Positions 1-9,140 of a stretch of DNA of 40,144 nucleotides are shown piece after piece. Both the position numbers and the translations under genes were made by a program. Within the stretch, counting starts at the first letter, position 1. Each line of letters opens with the position of its first letter. The stretch comes from a virus, in the IMG/VR virus record IMGVR_UViG_3300013306_000030, positions 1 through 40,144 of that record. The stretch is one strand, 5' to 3'. The notes under the pieces were generated by a model. The model had not been told where the DNA came from. It saw only the letters and a list, made by a program, of their open reading frames with translations, and did no database searches.

Positions 1-250
1 CACGAAACGGGATCGCCTTCGCGCCACTCAGGTAGGTGTAGTTCGGGTCGCTCTTATTCCAGCAGCTGAACTGATACGGCTTCTGGCATACGCCCGCGTA
101 GCCTTCACCCCACCACGACTTGGCCTTGCCATCGTTCACTCTGTTGCGGATGGTCCAGGCCGCGGCAATCTGGCCAACTAGGGATTCACCGCGCGCCTCA
201 CCCCATAGCGTGCGCGCGAGGATGTCTCGGTCTTTGTCGGTAACTGGCAT
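1..250 (-). CDS. Endolysin, SleB-like cell wall hydrolase (partial, cut by window edge)
   Basis: The minus strand from an ATG at 250 reads through the window edge without a stop (83 codons visible). The product begins MPVTDKDRDILARTLWGEAR and continues with WTIRNRVND, WWGEGY and a KPYQFSCWN segment. This matches the family of SleB/CwlJ-type peptidoglycan hydrolases used as endolysins by many Pseudomonas phages; the Glu in WGEARGE is the conserved catalytic-type acid. A GGAGA motif lies about 9 nt before the ATG. It is the last gene of the tail operon and far from the holin and spanins at 22-23 kb, so the lysis functions are split. The C-terminus is not in the window. Confidence 0.85.
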   Translation of the reverse strand, partial: MPVTDKDRDILARTLWGEARGESLVGQIAAAWTIRNRVNDGKAKSWWGEGYAGVCQKPYQFSCWNKSDPNYTYLSGAKAIPFR

Positions 251-265
251 CACTTTTCTCCAGGC

Positions 266-290
266 AAAAAAAATCCCGCTCGATGGCGGG
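266..290 (-). terminator. Intrinsic terminator between tail-fibre assembly gene and endolysin
   Basis: On the minus strand a CCCGC/GCGGG stem with a 6-nt loop is followed by A then eight T. It lies between the stop at 314 and the endolysin ATG at 250, so endolysin expression needs readthrough, antitermination or its own promoter. Confidence 0.75.
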
Positions 291-313
291 TTGCGTTGTG
301 CTGCGGTGACGGG

Positions 314-679
314 TCAGATCAGGTCGGCGGCCACAGTTTGGGGGTCTGCGACGATTACCGGCACCACTGGCTCGACTGGCCAAACCGGCGCGGCGTACCA
401 GGTCGGCTGCACGGTGACTTTGCCCAGCGCGAACTTGTAAGTTTTCCACGTCTTGAGATTGATCAGCAGTGCGGCCTGTTCTGCCTCATCTTCCTCGGTC
501 GCTTCGCCTACTTCGATGCCAAACCCGATCGTGTCTATCCGCTCCTGTATGCGGGCAATCTGCGCGAGCGCTTTTATGTTCCTGCCTGACAGCTCAGCTT
601 TGGCTGCGGCCAGTTGAGCTGCTTGGACAGCAGCGTCCTTCATAGCTTTGGTGATGAGTTGCGACCAGTCGATATTCAT
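314..679 (-). CDS. Putative tail fibre assembly / chaperone-like protein
   Basis: 121 aa. The start overlaps the upstream stop as ATGA, indicating translational coupling. The N-terminal half is Ala/Gln/Lys-rich and helical (DAAVQAAQLAAAKAEL), followed by an acidic stretch (VGEATEEDEAEQAALL) and a Pro/Val-rich tail (WPVEPVVPVIV). Small proteins of this build directly after tail fibre genes in Pseudomonas phages are usually fibre assembly chaperones. I see no catalytic motif. The function is inferred from position and composition, not from a diagnostic motif. Confidence 0.5.
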   Translation of the reverse strand: MNIDWSQLITKAMKDAAVQAAQLAAAKAELSGRNIKALAQIARIQERIDTIGFGIEVGEATEEDEAEQAALLINLKTWKTYKFALGKVTVQPTWYAAPVWPVEPVVPVIVADPQTVAADLI

Positions 680-1011
680 TGATTGTCCTCAGGCGAGGCT
701 TCGAGTGCTGGCTCCGGCAGCGGGCCGGGGAAGACAACAGGGCCATCGGGCACGTTCTGCAGCGGAACCGGGAAAGCCTGCTCGGGGCTGTAGTTCCAAG
801 GCATGGGAAACAATAGTGTCAGGATCAGCTCGCCATTTACCTTTTCAACATTGCCCGCAAACCATTCGGAATTAATCGCTGCGCGTGGAAGTGTGTCGCC
901 GTCGCCCATTGATGAAAAGTCAAAAGACTCCCCATTTACAATCAGCGCGTTTCCTGACCGTAATACTTCCAGCGTGTCGTCCCGCCGCTGCGGTGAAAGA
1001 TTAATCAGCAT
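676..1011 (-). CDS. Hypothetical phage protein in the tail fibre cluster
   Basis: 111 aa from the ATG at 1011, preceded by GGGAGG with about 8 nt spacing and overlapping the tail fibre stop as TAATG. A longer reading from GTG at 1020 is possible but lacks this ribosome site. The protein starts MLINLSPQRRDDTLEVLRSG and ends in a Pro-rich acidic tail. No domain recognised; it recurs in this tail-fibre position in Pseudomonas prophages. It may be a fibre accessory or chaperone subunit. Confidence 0.6.
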   Translation of the reverse strand: MLINLSPQRRDDTLEVLRSGNALIVNGESFDFSSMGDGDTLPRAAINSEWFAGNVEKVNGELILTLLFPMPWNYSPEQAFPVPLQNVPDGPVVFPGPLPEPALEASPEDNQ

Positions 1012-1958
1012 TAGAACCACCTCCCAACTGCAACTAACTTTTCAGATACCGTGGTAGCCACGGGACTGGTGTAATCGATCACGAAGAAATTACATGTAGA
1101 GACCGTTGTATTCGGATCGGCATTCAAGGCGTGGACACGACCTGCCCCCCTCGCACCGCCAGTGACTACTGGAGGCGCGGCGAATGACGACGGAAACGTC
1201 CAGCTCCCGTAGTAGTACCAAATACTTCCGTAAATCGTGAAGTCGCCAACCACAAGCCCGTAGGATCGCGATCTGGTGCAGATCATAAGCCCGCCGGCAA
1301 ACTTCCACGTTTCTCCATTAGCGCTTGAAACGTACTCCATCAGTGCGCCCGTTGGCGTGCCACCTGATTGCGACACAGCACCAATGATTGCAGCCACTGC
1401 AGCAGTGCCGAGACCGAGGCCGCTACGTGCAAGAGCTTGGGTGGTGCCACCAGTTCCACCCTGAGCAACACCTAGTGCAGTGGTCAAGGCGTTGAGCGAT
1501 GTGATGTCATTGTTTGCGCCAGACTTAGCCGCCGAGATAACGTAGCGAGCATCAACCGACGCTGATTTTCCAAGCATGTCCTGCATCAGGACAGACAAGT
1601 TGGTGATCCCGGTACCACCCTTGCCGACTGGCAAAACATCATAGTTACCAGTTGTGCCCAATGCTGCCAACTTTGCGCCGTATGTATTGACCAAGGCTCG
1701 CAGCGTATCCGCAGAATCTTTGACATAACCTTGCAGCGGCGCCAGTGCGTAAATGCCTGCACCGTTAGTTGCGCCCTGATAGTTCGGCGAGATCGACATG
1801 GCCGTGTCGCTGGCAATGTTGGTCACTTCGTACCAACCACCGTCCGGGCCACGGAAGCCATCGCCCACACGGCTGTTTGCAATAAACGCAGTAGCCGTGC
1901 CGATCACGGCATTGGAATTTTGGGTGACAGAGACCGTTCCTGATTTGTACCAGGGCAT
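1011..1958 (-). CDS. Tail fibre / phage tail protein
   Basis: 315 aa. The N-terminus (MPWYKSGTVSVTQNSNAVIG, then DGFRGPDGGWYEV) is a particle-attachment type found at the start of many phage fibre proteins. The middle has fibre-like repeats with VGKGGTGIT and AQGGTGGTT, a motif common in tail fibres. The C-terminus is rich in Tyr, Trp and Gly (YGSIWYYYGSWTFPSSF) and ends FDxxVAVGRWF-like, typical of receptor-contacting tips. It lies between the upstream tip protein and a putative fibre chaperone. No similarity to the DGR variable repeats. Confidence 0.8.
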   Translation of the reverse strand: MPWYKSGTVSVTQNSNAVIGTATAFIANSRVGDGFRGPDGGWYEVTNIASDTAMSISPNYQGATNGAGIYALAPLQGYVKDSADTLRALVNTYGAKLAALGTTGNYDVLPVGKGGTGITNLSVLMQDMLGKSASVDARYVISAAKSGANNDITSLNALTTALGVAQGGTGGTTQALARSGLGLGTAAVAAIIGAVSQSGGTPTGALMEYVSSANGETWKFAGGLMICTRSRSYGLVVGDFTIYGSIWYYYGSWTFPSSFAAPPVVTGGARGAGRVHALNADPNTTVSTCNFFVIDYTSPVATTVSEKLVAVGRWF

Positions 1959-1997
1959 TGAGTATCTCCAGAAAGAATATGTGCGAAAAGGAAGAGA

Positions 1998-2657
1998 TCA
2001 GGCCAGCAATTTGGCGCACAGGAATGGACGGTGACCTTGGTCAGTCCATGCAGTTGTGGCGAGGCTGTACATCATGATCCGGCCGTTTGCGTAATCGACG
2101 CCCAGTGCGCAACCGCCACCCGACGCATTGTTGTGGCAGTTCATGGCGAAAGGGTTCAGGGAGATGTATTCGCCCGCACCAAGCAGCTTACTAATGCTCC
2201 AGATGTAACGGCGCCCCACAGTCAATACCTCGTCGCCGAGATAGGTCCAGTTGCCGGCAGCGAAGGTCACAACGACCGCCGGCGCGCCACTGTCGTAAAC
2301 AAGTGTCGCACTCTGGTCCCACAACCGCAGTCCATAGGCTGCCGTGCCCATGGACGCCCAGGCAGCCACGAAGTACTGGCCGCTTAACGTGGCGTTGACA
2401 TTGGATGCCTTCATGGTGAACCCGGTCCAGTTTCCCGGCCCGCCAGTGAACCACACCGATATCGGAACCTGGATCGCTCCCTGGTCCGGGCGAACGAACA
2501 CTATCGGCGGGTCCTGGCTCGTGATTGCTCTCGCAAACACCCCGGACGCGTTGGTAGCCCCCGAATACACTCCTTTGGTGAGCATGCAAAGTCTGGGGGC
2601 CTCGGCGTCAATCTGGACAATTGCATTGTCGTTGATGCTCTGAAAACCAAAACTCAT
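1998..2657 (-). CDS. Tail tip-associated protein, hypothetical (putative fibre or appendage)
   Basis: 219 aa, ATGA-coupled to the preceding gene. Beta-rich, with many Gly/Ala/Tyr/Trp residues and no signal or membrane segment. It sits directly after host-specificity protein J and its small partner, and before the fibre gene at 1011-1958. The sequence has no enzymatic motif that I recognise. A role in the tail tip or receptor binding is inferred from location only. Confidence 0.6.
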   Translation of the reverse strand: MSFGFQSINDNAIVQIDAEAPRLCMLTKGVYSGATNASGVFARAITSQDPPIVFVRPDQGAIQVPISVWFTGGPGNWTGFTMKASNVNATLSGQYFVAAWASMGTAAYGLRLWDQSATLVYDSGAPAVVVTFAAGNWTYLGDEVLTVGRRYIWSISKLLGAGEYISLNPFAMNCHNNASGGGCALGVDYANGRIMMYSLATTAWTDQGHRPFLCAKLLA

Positions 2658-3010
2658 GTCGAGTACCTTATCGCGTAGGCCTTGGCGGCAACCGTTGAGC
2701 CGATAGTGGAAGCACTTGAAGATGGATTTTTACGCCTGACAACCACCTGGCCCACCGCCGTCGTGACGAACGGATAGGACTTTTGGTTTCCGCTCCCGTC
2801 GGTTTCGGATGACTGCACATCCTGCGCCCTGGTCGGAATGATCATGAACACGCAGTTCGCCGGGTTGAAGCCCGGAATGCTCAGCGTGTAGTCGGGCGCG
2901 ACTCCGCTGAAGTCGATCACGCCCTGCCAGATCACCTGGTAAGTGAAGCTGTTGGTGTCCATGGATAGGCCACCGCTTCCATCAAAAACACGCAAGCCAA
3001 ATGAAGCCAT
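2654..3010 (-). CDS. Small tail tip protein following J, hypothetical
   Basis: 118 aa, starting MASFGLRVFDGSGGLSMDTN, four bases after the J stop. Small proteins of this type (FGLRVFDxxG start, beta-rich) regularly follow J in lambda-like Pseudomonas phages. They are thought to belong to the tail tip or central fibre. Function unproven; no catalytic residues seen. Confidence 0.6.
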   Translation of the reverse strand: MASFGLRVFDGSGGLSMDTNSFTYQVIWQGVIDFSGVAPDYTLSIPGFNPANCVFMIIPTRAQDVQSSETDGSGNQKSYPFVTTAVGQVVVRRKNPSSSASTIGSTVAAKAYAIRYST

Positions 3011-3013
3011 GGT

Positions 3014-6000
3014 TCACCCCAGATAGCCGAGCCGGACACGCAACACGTTGTTAGCGTCGTAAACAGAGACGTTCAGCGAGTTGATCACCAGCCGCCCCTG
3101 TCCGGGGACGATGCCGTTGATTTCCAGCGTTCCGTCCTTGTTGAGAATCCAGCCTTGCTGGCCGGCGATGTAGTTGGTCGAGCTGATGTAGCTGCCGATC
3201 TTGGCGTTGGTGATGGTGCCGTCCGCGATAAACGCCGAGTTCATGAACACCTGGCCACCAGTCACTGCAAACGGAGAGGACAGAGTGCTGTTGACGCCGT
3301 TGATCACTGCGAACGTTGACGCATTCACAAGGAAGGTACTTTGCAAGCCGGCCGGGCCATTCTCGATGCCAAGCCCGATACCCGCAGCAACATACTGGCC
3401 CTGGGCATTGGCCTGCATCTTCACCGACCACATTGTGTTCAGCTTGCCGGCGGTGTCGGCGTAGGCCGTCGACGTCTGCTGAATCGCGGCAGTGTTTTGT
3501 CCCACCGATACATTCAGCTGACCGATCTGCGTGGCCGTCGCGGACTGATTGGTGGCGACCACCTGCTCCAGTTCGGTGATGTTCGCCGCGTTCTCGCCGA
3601 TAGCCACATCGAAGATAGTGATCCGCTGCGCCATCGCTTCGTTTTCAGAGGTGCGAACCTTGGATTCCGAAGCGATCGCTGCGGTACTGGACCAGCCCTT
3701 CAGCGCATCGGCAAGATCCCCTTCGCCATTGTCGTCACGAGATGATGCCCGCAATGCTTGGAAGGCCGTCGCCTGGGCAGTGACCACGCCGTCGAGCTCA
3801 GTGATTTCGGCAGTGTTGGTCGCGACCTGTTGCGCCAGTCCCTTGGCCGTCTCAACGGTCTGGCCGACATCCAGCCAGAAGTTCTCATTCGGTGGCGGGG
3901 TTTCGAGCGGCACGTCACCAGTCGCCTGATAGATGCGCTTGCCAACCACAACCAGATCGTATTCAACATAGGTGGTTTCTGGGTCGTAACCCTTGAGGCC
4001 GTCCAGCGCGTCGATCTGATCCTGAAGCCCAGGGATTTTGTTGATCTCGTCCAGCAGGTCCTGACCCAATTCGGTTTCGCCAATCTGGCCCGCTATCATT
4101 TCCAGAATGGCAGAGGCGTCAGAGCTCGTCTGGCCCATGACGCCAAGCCCGGCGGGATAGAACGGACCGATATTGCCAGTGCGATCAACCAGGCGCGCCC
4201 AGAAGAAGAACGTCACGCCAGCACGAAGGCCCTGCATTGCGTACTCTTTCTGCGGATAGGCCAGATCTGCAAGCTTGGTGGCAGCCTCCAAGCTGGTCGA
4301 TGGCCCGTACCATATCTCCGTTCGCTGCGTGTCCTCAGCACCCGTTGGAAAGCCCCACTTGAGGTTGATGCCGAACAACAGCGGCGTGGCTATGAGGTGG
4401 GTAACAGCTGGTGGAAGCCCAGTCTTGCCGAGCAAATCAGTCAAAACCGAGCTGGTCGGAATGGAGGAGACATTCATCGCGCTGACGGCGCGTACCCGAG
4501 CCAGGTACTGGCCGGAGTAAATCCCTCGAACGTCCACCGCCAACTCACCCGTGCGCGGAACCTTGATCCACTCCCGCGCGCCCCAGCGCCATTCAACGTC
4601 ATACCCCACCGCCCCAGGCGCAGCATCCCAAGCAATCGTCATGTTGGTGACTGCGATGCCCTGCTCGATCACAACGTGTTGGCTGAGCAGTACCCGGGCA
4701 GGCGCCTCTTGTGTGCCGACTGGAATTCCGCTGATCGGGCGCGTGTCTACAACAGCGCCGAAGTCGATCGCGTCGAACTTGCTCGGTTCATGCTGGATGA
4801 CCTCGAGCTGGAACTGATGCCACTCGGGCCGGGTGACGTTGCGCACGTAGAACTGCATGACCTTCAGGTCGTCGAAGTCGATCACCCAGCCGCATTCAGC
4901 CTCAGGCACTTCGCTGTAGTCGGCCATGACAGTGACGGCACGACCGGCAAACGACTTGATGACGCGGCCTTCAGACTTCCCGCTCGGCAGGTTCAACATC
5001 AAACGGGCGCCGGTGGGAATGACCAGGTCGCGGTCGAGTGTTATCACCCGGCCGTTCACTGCTGATATGCGCCCACCATTTGCTCGACCTGCCAGCATCG
5101 GGTCGCCAACGGCGATCACCTGGCCGGGCTTGGGGATATGTCCATCCATCCCTACGCGGAAGGTGCCGCCACGGGTTTGCAGTTGCTCAGTCAACAACGC
5201 CCACTGACCTGCACGCTGTGCCTGGCCGAGGGACGTGCATCCAAAAGCATCAACATCAAGCTCCCGCACCGAGCCCAACTCACTCAGCGCCTCGTCGTCG
5301 AACACCGGTTCCTTGTCCGTCTCAAAGCCCTGAGCAGGGTTGTCCCACGACACCATGGCGTTGGTGTGTCGATCTCGCCAGCGAGTGCCTTCGTACTGAA
5401 TGGAACCGTTGTTGAGGATCTGCGCTGGGCTGTAGCTGAAGGCCGGATCCCCTGGCATATCTGCATTGACGACGATCTGGCTGCCGTCCCAGTAGGCCAG
5501 GCCGTGGAAGATTGAGGCGAGATCCTGAAGCACGGCATAGGCTTCGGCCTGCTTCTGGAAATAGAGGTTGCAGGTAAAGCGCGGTTCTTGGCCGCCCTTG
5601 CCATCCGGCACCATCTGGTCGCAGTACTGAGCGATTCGGTACAACGACCAACGATCAACCATCGTCGCGTCAATGCGTTCGCCGAGCCCGTAATACGGGT
5701 GCAGCACCAGGTCGTAAAAGACCCAAGCAGGATTGTTGGTGTAGGCCTCTTTGAATGTCCCGTCCCATACGCCGTTGCTGGTACCGGTCCCGCCGGTGGC
5801 GTAGGTGCGAGTTTCCGGGTTGTAGTTGGTGGGCACGCGCACAATGCGGCCGCGCATCAGTACCGCGATCTTGGCGATATCGCCGCCGAACTGCTGGGCG
5901 TCATACTCAATGCAGCCGACCGACGTCAGCGGGTACTCCTGATCGCTGTCGACAACCTCGGCAATGGCCTCGACGACCATGACATCCTGCACTAGCGAAC

Positions 6001-6610
6001 TGTTCGCTTCAGGAGTCAGGCGCCGGGCTCGGATCGTCCAGCGAGCGCCATTCGGTAATTCAATGCGGTGCGATCGCTCGTATTTGGTGATGTTCTTGCG
6101 GTCGACAAACGAGGTCAGAACCTGCACATAGGGGCCGTTGTCGGTGGAGATGTCCACGGCATAGTCGACGCGTACGCCGTTGATGTTGCCGCTGGCATCT
6201 TGGCTCTGAAGCTGCGGCCAGCTTAAGCGCAGACGCACCGCATCGATCATTGCGTTATTGATGGTGTGCAACCACGGGGCAGTGGTAAGCAACTCCTGGC
6301 CGACGGCAATTTCGTTGCTCGACTCGGAAACACCCTCAAGCCGCGGCTGATTAAGCTCGCCTGATCGGAACTGCCATTTCACACCTGGATAATTGATGGT
6401 GCCGTCTTGCGCCTGGATGGGCGTGCCGTCCAGCCGCACAGAGCGCAACCCATCCACAGGCCCTACGATGGGGCCCCAGCTCCACAGGTAAACAATGCGA
6501 GCAGTGGCGATTGATGGGACGCTGTTCGAAGCAATGCTCGGCTGTTTCTGGTTTGCCTGGCCGCCCTTGGCGCCCATCACCGACTGGCGTTTCTTCGCTA
6601 CTGCGCCCAT
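3014..6610 (-). CDS. J: Tail tip / host specificity protein J
   Basis: 1198 aa, the size of lambda J (1132 aa). The N-terminal half has the conserved J hub segments (RIVYLWSWGPIVGP, GVRVDYAVDISTD, NPAWVFYDLVLHPYYGLG). The middle shows fibronectin-like beta domains (about residues 650-850). The C-terminal part has helical repeats (ITELDGVVTAQATAFQ) and a DUF1983-like region. It forms the tail tip that contacts the receptor and baseplate. GGAGATCCCGGA precedes the ATG. It follows the K-I genes in standard lambda order; a terminator lies between I and J. Confidence 0.95.
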   Translation of the reverse strand: MGAVAKKRQSVMGAKGGQANQKQPSIASNSVPSIATARIVYLWSWGPIVGPVDGLRSVRLDGTPIQAQDGTINYPGVKWQFRSGELNQPRLEGVSESSNEIAVGQELLTTAPWLHTINNAMIDAVRLRLSWPQLQSQDASGNINGVRVDYAVDISTDNGPYVQVLTSFVDRKNITKYERSHRIELPNGARWTIRARRLTPEANSSLVQDVMVVEAIAEVVDSDQEYPLTSVGCIEYDAQQFGGDIAKIAVLMRGRIVRVPTNYNPETRTYATGGTGTSNGVWDGTFKEAYTNNPAWVFYDLVLHPYYGLGERIDATMVDRWSLYRIAQYCDQMVPDGKGGQEPRFTCNLYFQKQAEAYAVLQDLASIFHGLAYWDGSQIVVNADMPGDPAFSYSPAQILNNGSIQYEGTRWRDRHTNAMVSWDNPAQGFETDKEPVFDDEALSELGSVRELDVDAFGCTSLGQAQRAGQWALLTEQLQTRGGTFRVGMDGHIPKPGQVIAVGDPMLAGRANGGRISAVNGRVITLDRDLVIPTGARLMLNLPSGKSEGRVIKSFAGRAVTVMADYSEVPEAECGWVIDFDDLKVMQFYVRNVTRPEWHQFQLEVIQHEPSKFDAIDFGAVVDTRPISGIPVGTQEAPARVLLSQHVVIEQGIAVTNMTIAWDAAPGAVGYDVEWRWGAREWIKVPRTGELAVDVRGIYSGQYLARVRAVSAMNVSSIPTSSVLTDLLGKTGLPPAVTHLIATPLLFGINLKWGFPTGAEDTQRTEIWYGPSTSLEAATKLADLAYPQKEYAMQGLRAGVTFFFWARLVDRTGNIGPFYPAGLGVMGQTSSDASAILEMIAGQIGETELGQDLLDEINKIPGLQDQIDALDGLKGYDPETTYVEYDLVVVGKRIYQATGDVPLETPPPNENFWLDVGQTVETAKGLAQQVATNTAEITELDGVVTAQATAFQALRASSRDDNGEGDLADALKGWSSTAAIASESKVRTSENEAMAQRITIFDVAIGENAANITELEQVVATNQSATATQIGQLNVSVGQNTAAIQQTSTAYADTAGKLNTMWSVKMQANAQGQYVAAGIGLGIENGPAGLQSTFLVNASTFAVINGVNSTLSSPFAVTGGQVFMNSAFIADGTITNAKIGSYISSTNYIAGQQGWILNKDGTLEINGIVPGQGRLVINSLNVSVYDANNVLRVRLGYLG

Positions 6611-6630
6611 TCCGGGATCTCCATAAATGC

Positions 6631-6650
6631 AAAAACCCGCCGAAGCGGGT
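6631..6650 (-). terminator. Intrinsic terminator between tail genes I and J
   Basis: On the minus strand ACCCGC, loop TTCG, GCGGGT is followed by TTTT. The 16-nt hairpin is base-for-base identical to the one at 12570-12585. Inside a tail operon it would be overridden by antitermination. Confidence 0.75.
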
Positions 6651-6669
6651 TATGGGTGCTGCCGAGGAA

Positions 6670-7257
6670 TCAGATGTTGTCTTGCGTGTAGATGCCCCCA
6701 GACTCAACAGCGCCGCCGATCTCCCGCTCGCCATACAGCAGCGGGTACGGATTGCCCTGGGCGATAGTGGTTACAGCACTGCCGAAGCCGTAACTCGGGT
6801 TGTTGCCGTCTTCATTTTTATCGCTGGTGTTGGCCTTGGTCGTGGGGGATAGCATTTGCACCACGCCGCCCAAGCCAACCGCGGCGCCGGCAGCTAGCAG
6901 GCCCATGCCCAAGGTCGACGTCGTGCCGCCGGTGAACAGGCCTGCAACGACCAATGCCACGCCAAGTAAGGTTTGAAACATGCCAGCCTGCTTGCTTCCT
7001 TGAATGATCGGCATAATGCGGATCGCACTTGGCCCTGCCGATTTGAGATCAAGCTCATGCTCACCGACGTTTTTCTCGTCAATGAACACTGCAAACACCA
7101 GTCCGCGCTCTTCGGCGCTGCGAAGGAACTGCTCGAAGCCCGGCTTCATGTTGCACAGCGCACTCATGGCGTCGCGGAAGCCATAGAGGTCGAGCAGGTA
7201 CTCGCGGCCAAAGCGCTTGCCAAGCACACCGCCCAACTTAATGGTGGTCATCGTCAT
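6670..7257 (-). CDS. I: Tail assembly protein I
   Basis: 195 aa, ATGA overlap with the K-like gene. The N-terminal half matches the lambda I family (TTIKLGGVLGKRFG, then PGFEQFL). A hydrophobic Gly/Ala/Leu segment follows at about residues 95-135 (LLGVALVVAGLF and LGMGLLAAGAAVGLGG), as is usual in this family. It is needed for tail tip assembly in lambda, though it is not kept in the final particle. Confidence 0.9.
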   Translation of the reverse strand: MTMTTIKLGGVLGKRFGREYLLDLYGFRDAMSALCNMKPGFEQFLRSAEERGLVFAVFIDEKNVGEHELDLKSAGPSAIRIMPIIQGSKQAGMFQTLLGVALVVAGLFTGGTTSTLGMGLLAAGAAVGLGGVVQMLSPTTKANTSDKNEDGNNPSYGFGSAVTTIAQGNPYPLLYGEREIGGAVESGGIYTQDNI

Positions 7258-8036
7258 GGCCTGTAGTCCTTGTGCCTCAAGATCAATTTCACGCGGTTCG
7301 CCTGCGACCAGCCGAAGATTTCCCGGCCTGCCAGACGACCCGCCATGTGGTGGTAGATGAAGGGGCCTGAACCGCCCAGCTTTGGCGCAGGCTCGCTGAC
7401 AAAAGTAGGCTCATCCCCGAGATAAATCGCAGCGTGGTTGGGGTGGAAACATGGCCGGCCGGGTGTTGGGATCTGCAACACCAGCATGTCACCGCGCTGC
7501 GCAGTCTCCACCTGGTAGAAACCGGTGGTCTTGAAGTTATCTTCGTAAAGGCTGGGGCCGGCCTCTTCTTCCCACCACAGGTCATGGCGCTCGAAGTTCG
7601 GCAGCACCAGTCCTGCCTCTCGGGCGTACCAGTCGCGGCAAGCAGCCCAACAATCCAGAAGACCATGGGAAAAGTCGCGGGCCAGCAGCGGAGCTTGGAA
7701 ACCGGTGGGCTTGAACCATTCGAACTCGCCCCCCGGCCAACCCACGATCCCCCAAGGCAACTCATGCAATTCGCAGCTGACGCGATCGGCCATGCTCGGC
7801 GCCGGTGCTTTGTCGGGATGGCTGTGAATGATCGCCACGACCACCCCGCGATCCTCGGCGGCTGCCAGGTCGCGCTCATCGATCTGGAAATTCTCCCGGG
7901 CAGTCTTCGCTTTGTTGCCGCACGGGACATAAACGCGGCCGGCCTCAGTGCTGACCAACACACCGCACGCCTCAGCGGGGTAGTCGCGCTCAGCATGAGC
8001 GCGGATCTCTGCCTGCAATTTCTGATTGATCCGCAT
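7254..8036 (-). CDS. K: Tail tip protein K: JAMM (Mov34) plus NlpC/P60 peptidase
   Basis: 260 aa with two peptidase domains, as in lambda K. The N-terminal JAMM metalloprotease motif is complete: Glu22, His71-x-His73 and Ser81-x-x-Asp84 (HSHPDKAPAPSMAD). The C-terminal NlpC/P60 domain has the nucleophile Cys129 in LLDCWAACRDWY and His201 in NHAAIYLGD. It is needed for tail tip maturation and may cut peptidoglycan during entry. It sits between L and I as in lambda. Confidence 0.92.
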   Translation of the reverse strand: MRINQKLQAEIRAHAERDYPAEACGVLVSTEAGRVYVPCGNKAKTARENFQIDERDLAAAEDRGVVVAIIHSHPDKAPAPSMADRVSCELHELPWGIVGWPGGEFEWFKPTGFQAPLLARDFSHGLLDCWAACRDWYAREAGLVLPNFERHDLWWEEEAGPSLYEDNFKTTGFYQVETAQRGDMLVLQIPTPGRPCFHPNHAAIYLGDEPTFVSEPAPKLGGSGPFIYHHMAGRLAGREIFGWSQANRVKLILRHKDYRP

Positions 8037-8038
8037 GA

Positions 8039-8740
8039 TTACCTCGAAGATGCGATCAGGCTCGCGCCCATGGATCCGCCAAATCGACGGGTGTTACCGC
8101 GAAGCTTGCAGCTGCTCCACCAACCGCCACAGCGATCGAGAGCAGGGTTGTCCGTGGGCTCATTCTTTTTCGTGAACATCACGGTTCCGGTGTAGGCACA
8201 GGCTTCGCCCCGGTAACCGCCCCGACAGGCCCAGCGGCAGAGCTTGGTGATCTGCTGCGAGGGCAACATCTGTCCTTCCATGTCCGTGGGTCCGGACAGA
8301 TCGAAGGTCAGAGACTCGAATGTTTCAGCGGTCTTCTGCTCGATGTACCAGAGGTTGATCTTGCTCTGGTTGCTGGCAGTGGGATTGCCGTCGGGGAAGT
8401 TGGCTGCGTCCAGGAAGTGGCGGAACGTTTCGATGACGCGCACTTTGGCCCCGGCAAGATCGCGGAACTGCAAGCACAACGCGGTCAGTGCGCCACGCAC
8501 GCCACCCAGTTCGTTGGCCACTTGCAAGGTGGGCGAAGCAGGCCGGCCATCGCCGCGAATATCGAAACCCTTCGCCGTGATCTGAAGCGGTGAATACAGC
8601 TGGCCCTGCCAGATGATGTCGCCTTCTTGAGCATGGCCGTGAAAGCGCCAGAGGTTCGCGCCCAGTCGCGTGGCGTCCAGCTCGAACAAGCGGACCTGGT
8701 TACCCGGCTCAAGCTTTTGAATGTCTGCGTTGTAATTCAT
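8039..8740 (-). CDS. L: Minor tail protein L
   Basis: 233 aa from the ATG at 8740, which has GGAG about 6 nt upstream. A start further upstream at 8782 would run through the terminator hairpin at 8752-8779 and is unlikely. The C-terminal 60 residues hold five Cys (KLCRWAC, GEACAY, DRCGG, SSCK). This matches lambda gpL, whose C-terminal domain binds an iron-sulfur cluster. It forms part of the tail tip between M and K. Confidence 0.9.
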   Translation of the reverse strand: MNYNADIQKLEPGNQVRLFELDATRLGANLWRFHGHAQEGDIIWQGQLYSPLQITAKGFDIRGDGRPASPTLQVANELGGVRGALTALCLQFRDLAGAKVRVIETFRHFLDAANFPDGNPTASNQSKINLWYIEQKTAETFESLTFDLSGPTDMEGQMLPSQQITKLCRWACRGGYRGEACAYTGTVMFTKKNEPTDNPALDRCGGWWSSCKLRGNTRRFGGSMGASLIASSR

Positions 8741-8751
8741 AGGGCTCCAGA

Positions 8752-8779
8752 AACAACAAACCCCGCACTTGGCGGGGTT
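8752..8779 (-). terminator. Intrinsic terminator between tail genes M and L
   Basis: On the minus strand AACCCCGC/GCGGGGTT with a 5-nt loop, followed by a T-rich run (TTTGTTGTTT). It lies just before the L ribosome site. Confidence 0.65.
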
Positions 8780-8795
8780 CATCCACTTGGAAAAA

Positions 8796-9140
8796 TCAGG
8801 GTGTGTAGACCTGCTTGAAGGCGAACGTCAGCGTGAACAAGCCGTTCCCCAGCGGTCTGGGCTTGTACCCGTTGCATTTATAGCGACCTTGGATTCCTCC
8901 CGGCGGCGTCCAAAGGAACGACTTGTAACCCTCGTGACGATCAAGAAAAGCCCAAACCAGCGGCAATTCGTCGCCCTCCTCCTGCGATCCGGTATGCGTC
9001 AGGTTCCACACCTGACTCTTGGTGTTGATGCCGATTCCGCCGGACTGGACATAACCGTCGCCAAACTCGTTTTCCCATGTGCGCTGGGAGACATCACCAT
9101 CGGCGCCGAGCTGTACGTCATAAATGAATACCTCAGTCAT
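8796..9140 (-). CDS. M: Minor tail protein M
   Basis: 114 aa, overlapping the tape measure stop as TGATG. Typical lambda M-family features are the GDGYVQ motif near residues 27-32, the FLDRHEGYKSFLWTPP segment, and the C-terminal FTLTFAFKQVYTP. It joins the tape measure/tail tip complex to L. Confidence 0.92.
   Translation of the reverse strand: MTEVFIYDVQLGADGDVSQRTWENEFGDGYVQSGGIGINTKSQVWNLTHTGSQEEGDELPLVWAFLDRHEGYKSFLWTPPGGIQGRYKCNGYKPRPLGNGLFTLTFAFKQVYTP

Noticed and set aside
1011-2657. Tail fibre genes as further DGR targets
   Set aside because: No copy of the TR flanks (TCGCAGCGCTCCGCC or CCGTGTCCGCCCCGTCCG) was found there.
3758-5065. Long plus-strand open frame (435 codons) opposite J
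   Set aside because: It is antisense to the well-supported J gene, has no recognisable motif or ribosome site, and arises from the high GC content.
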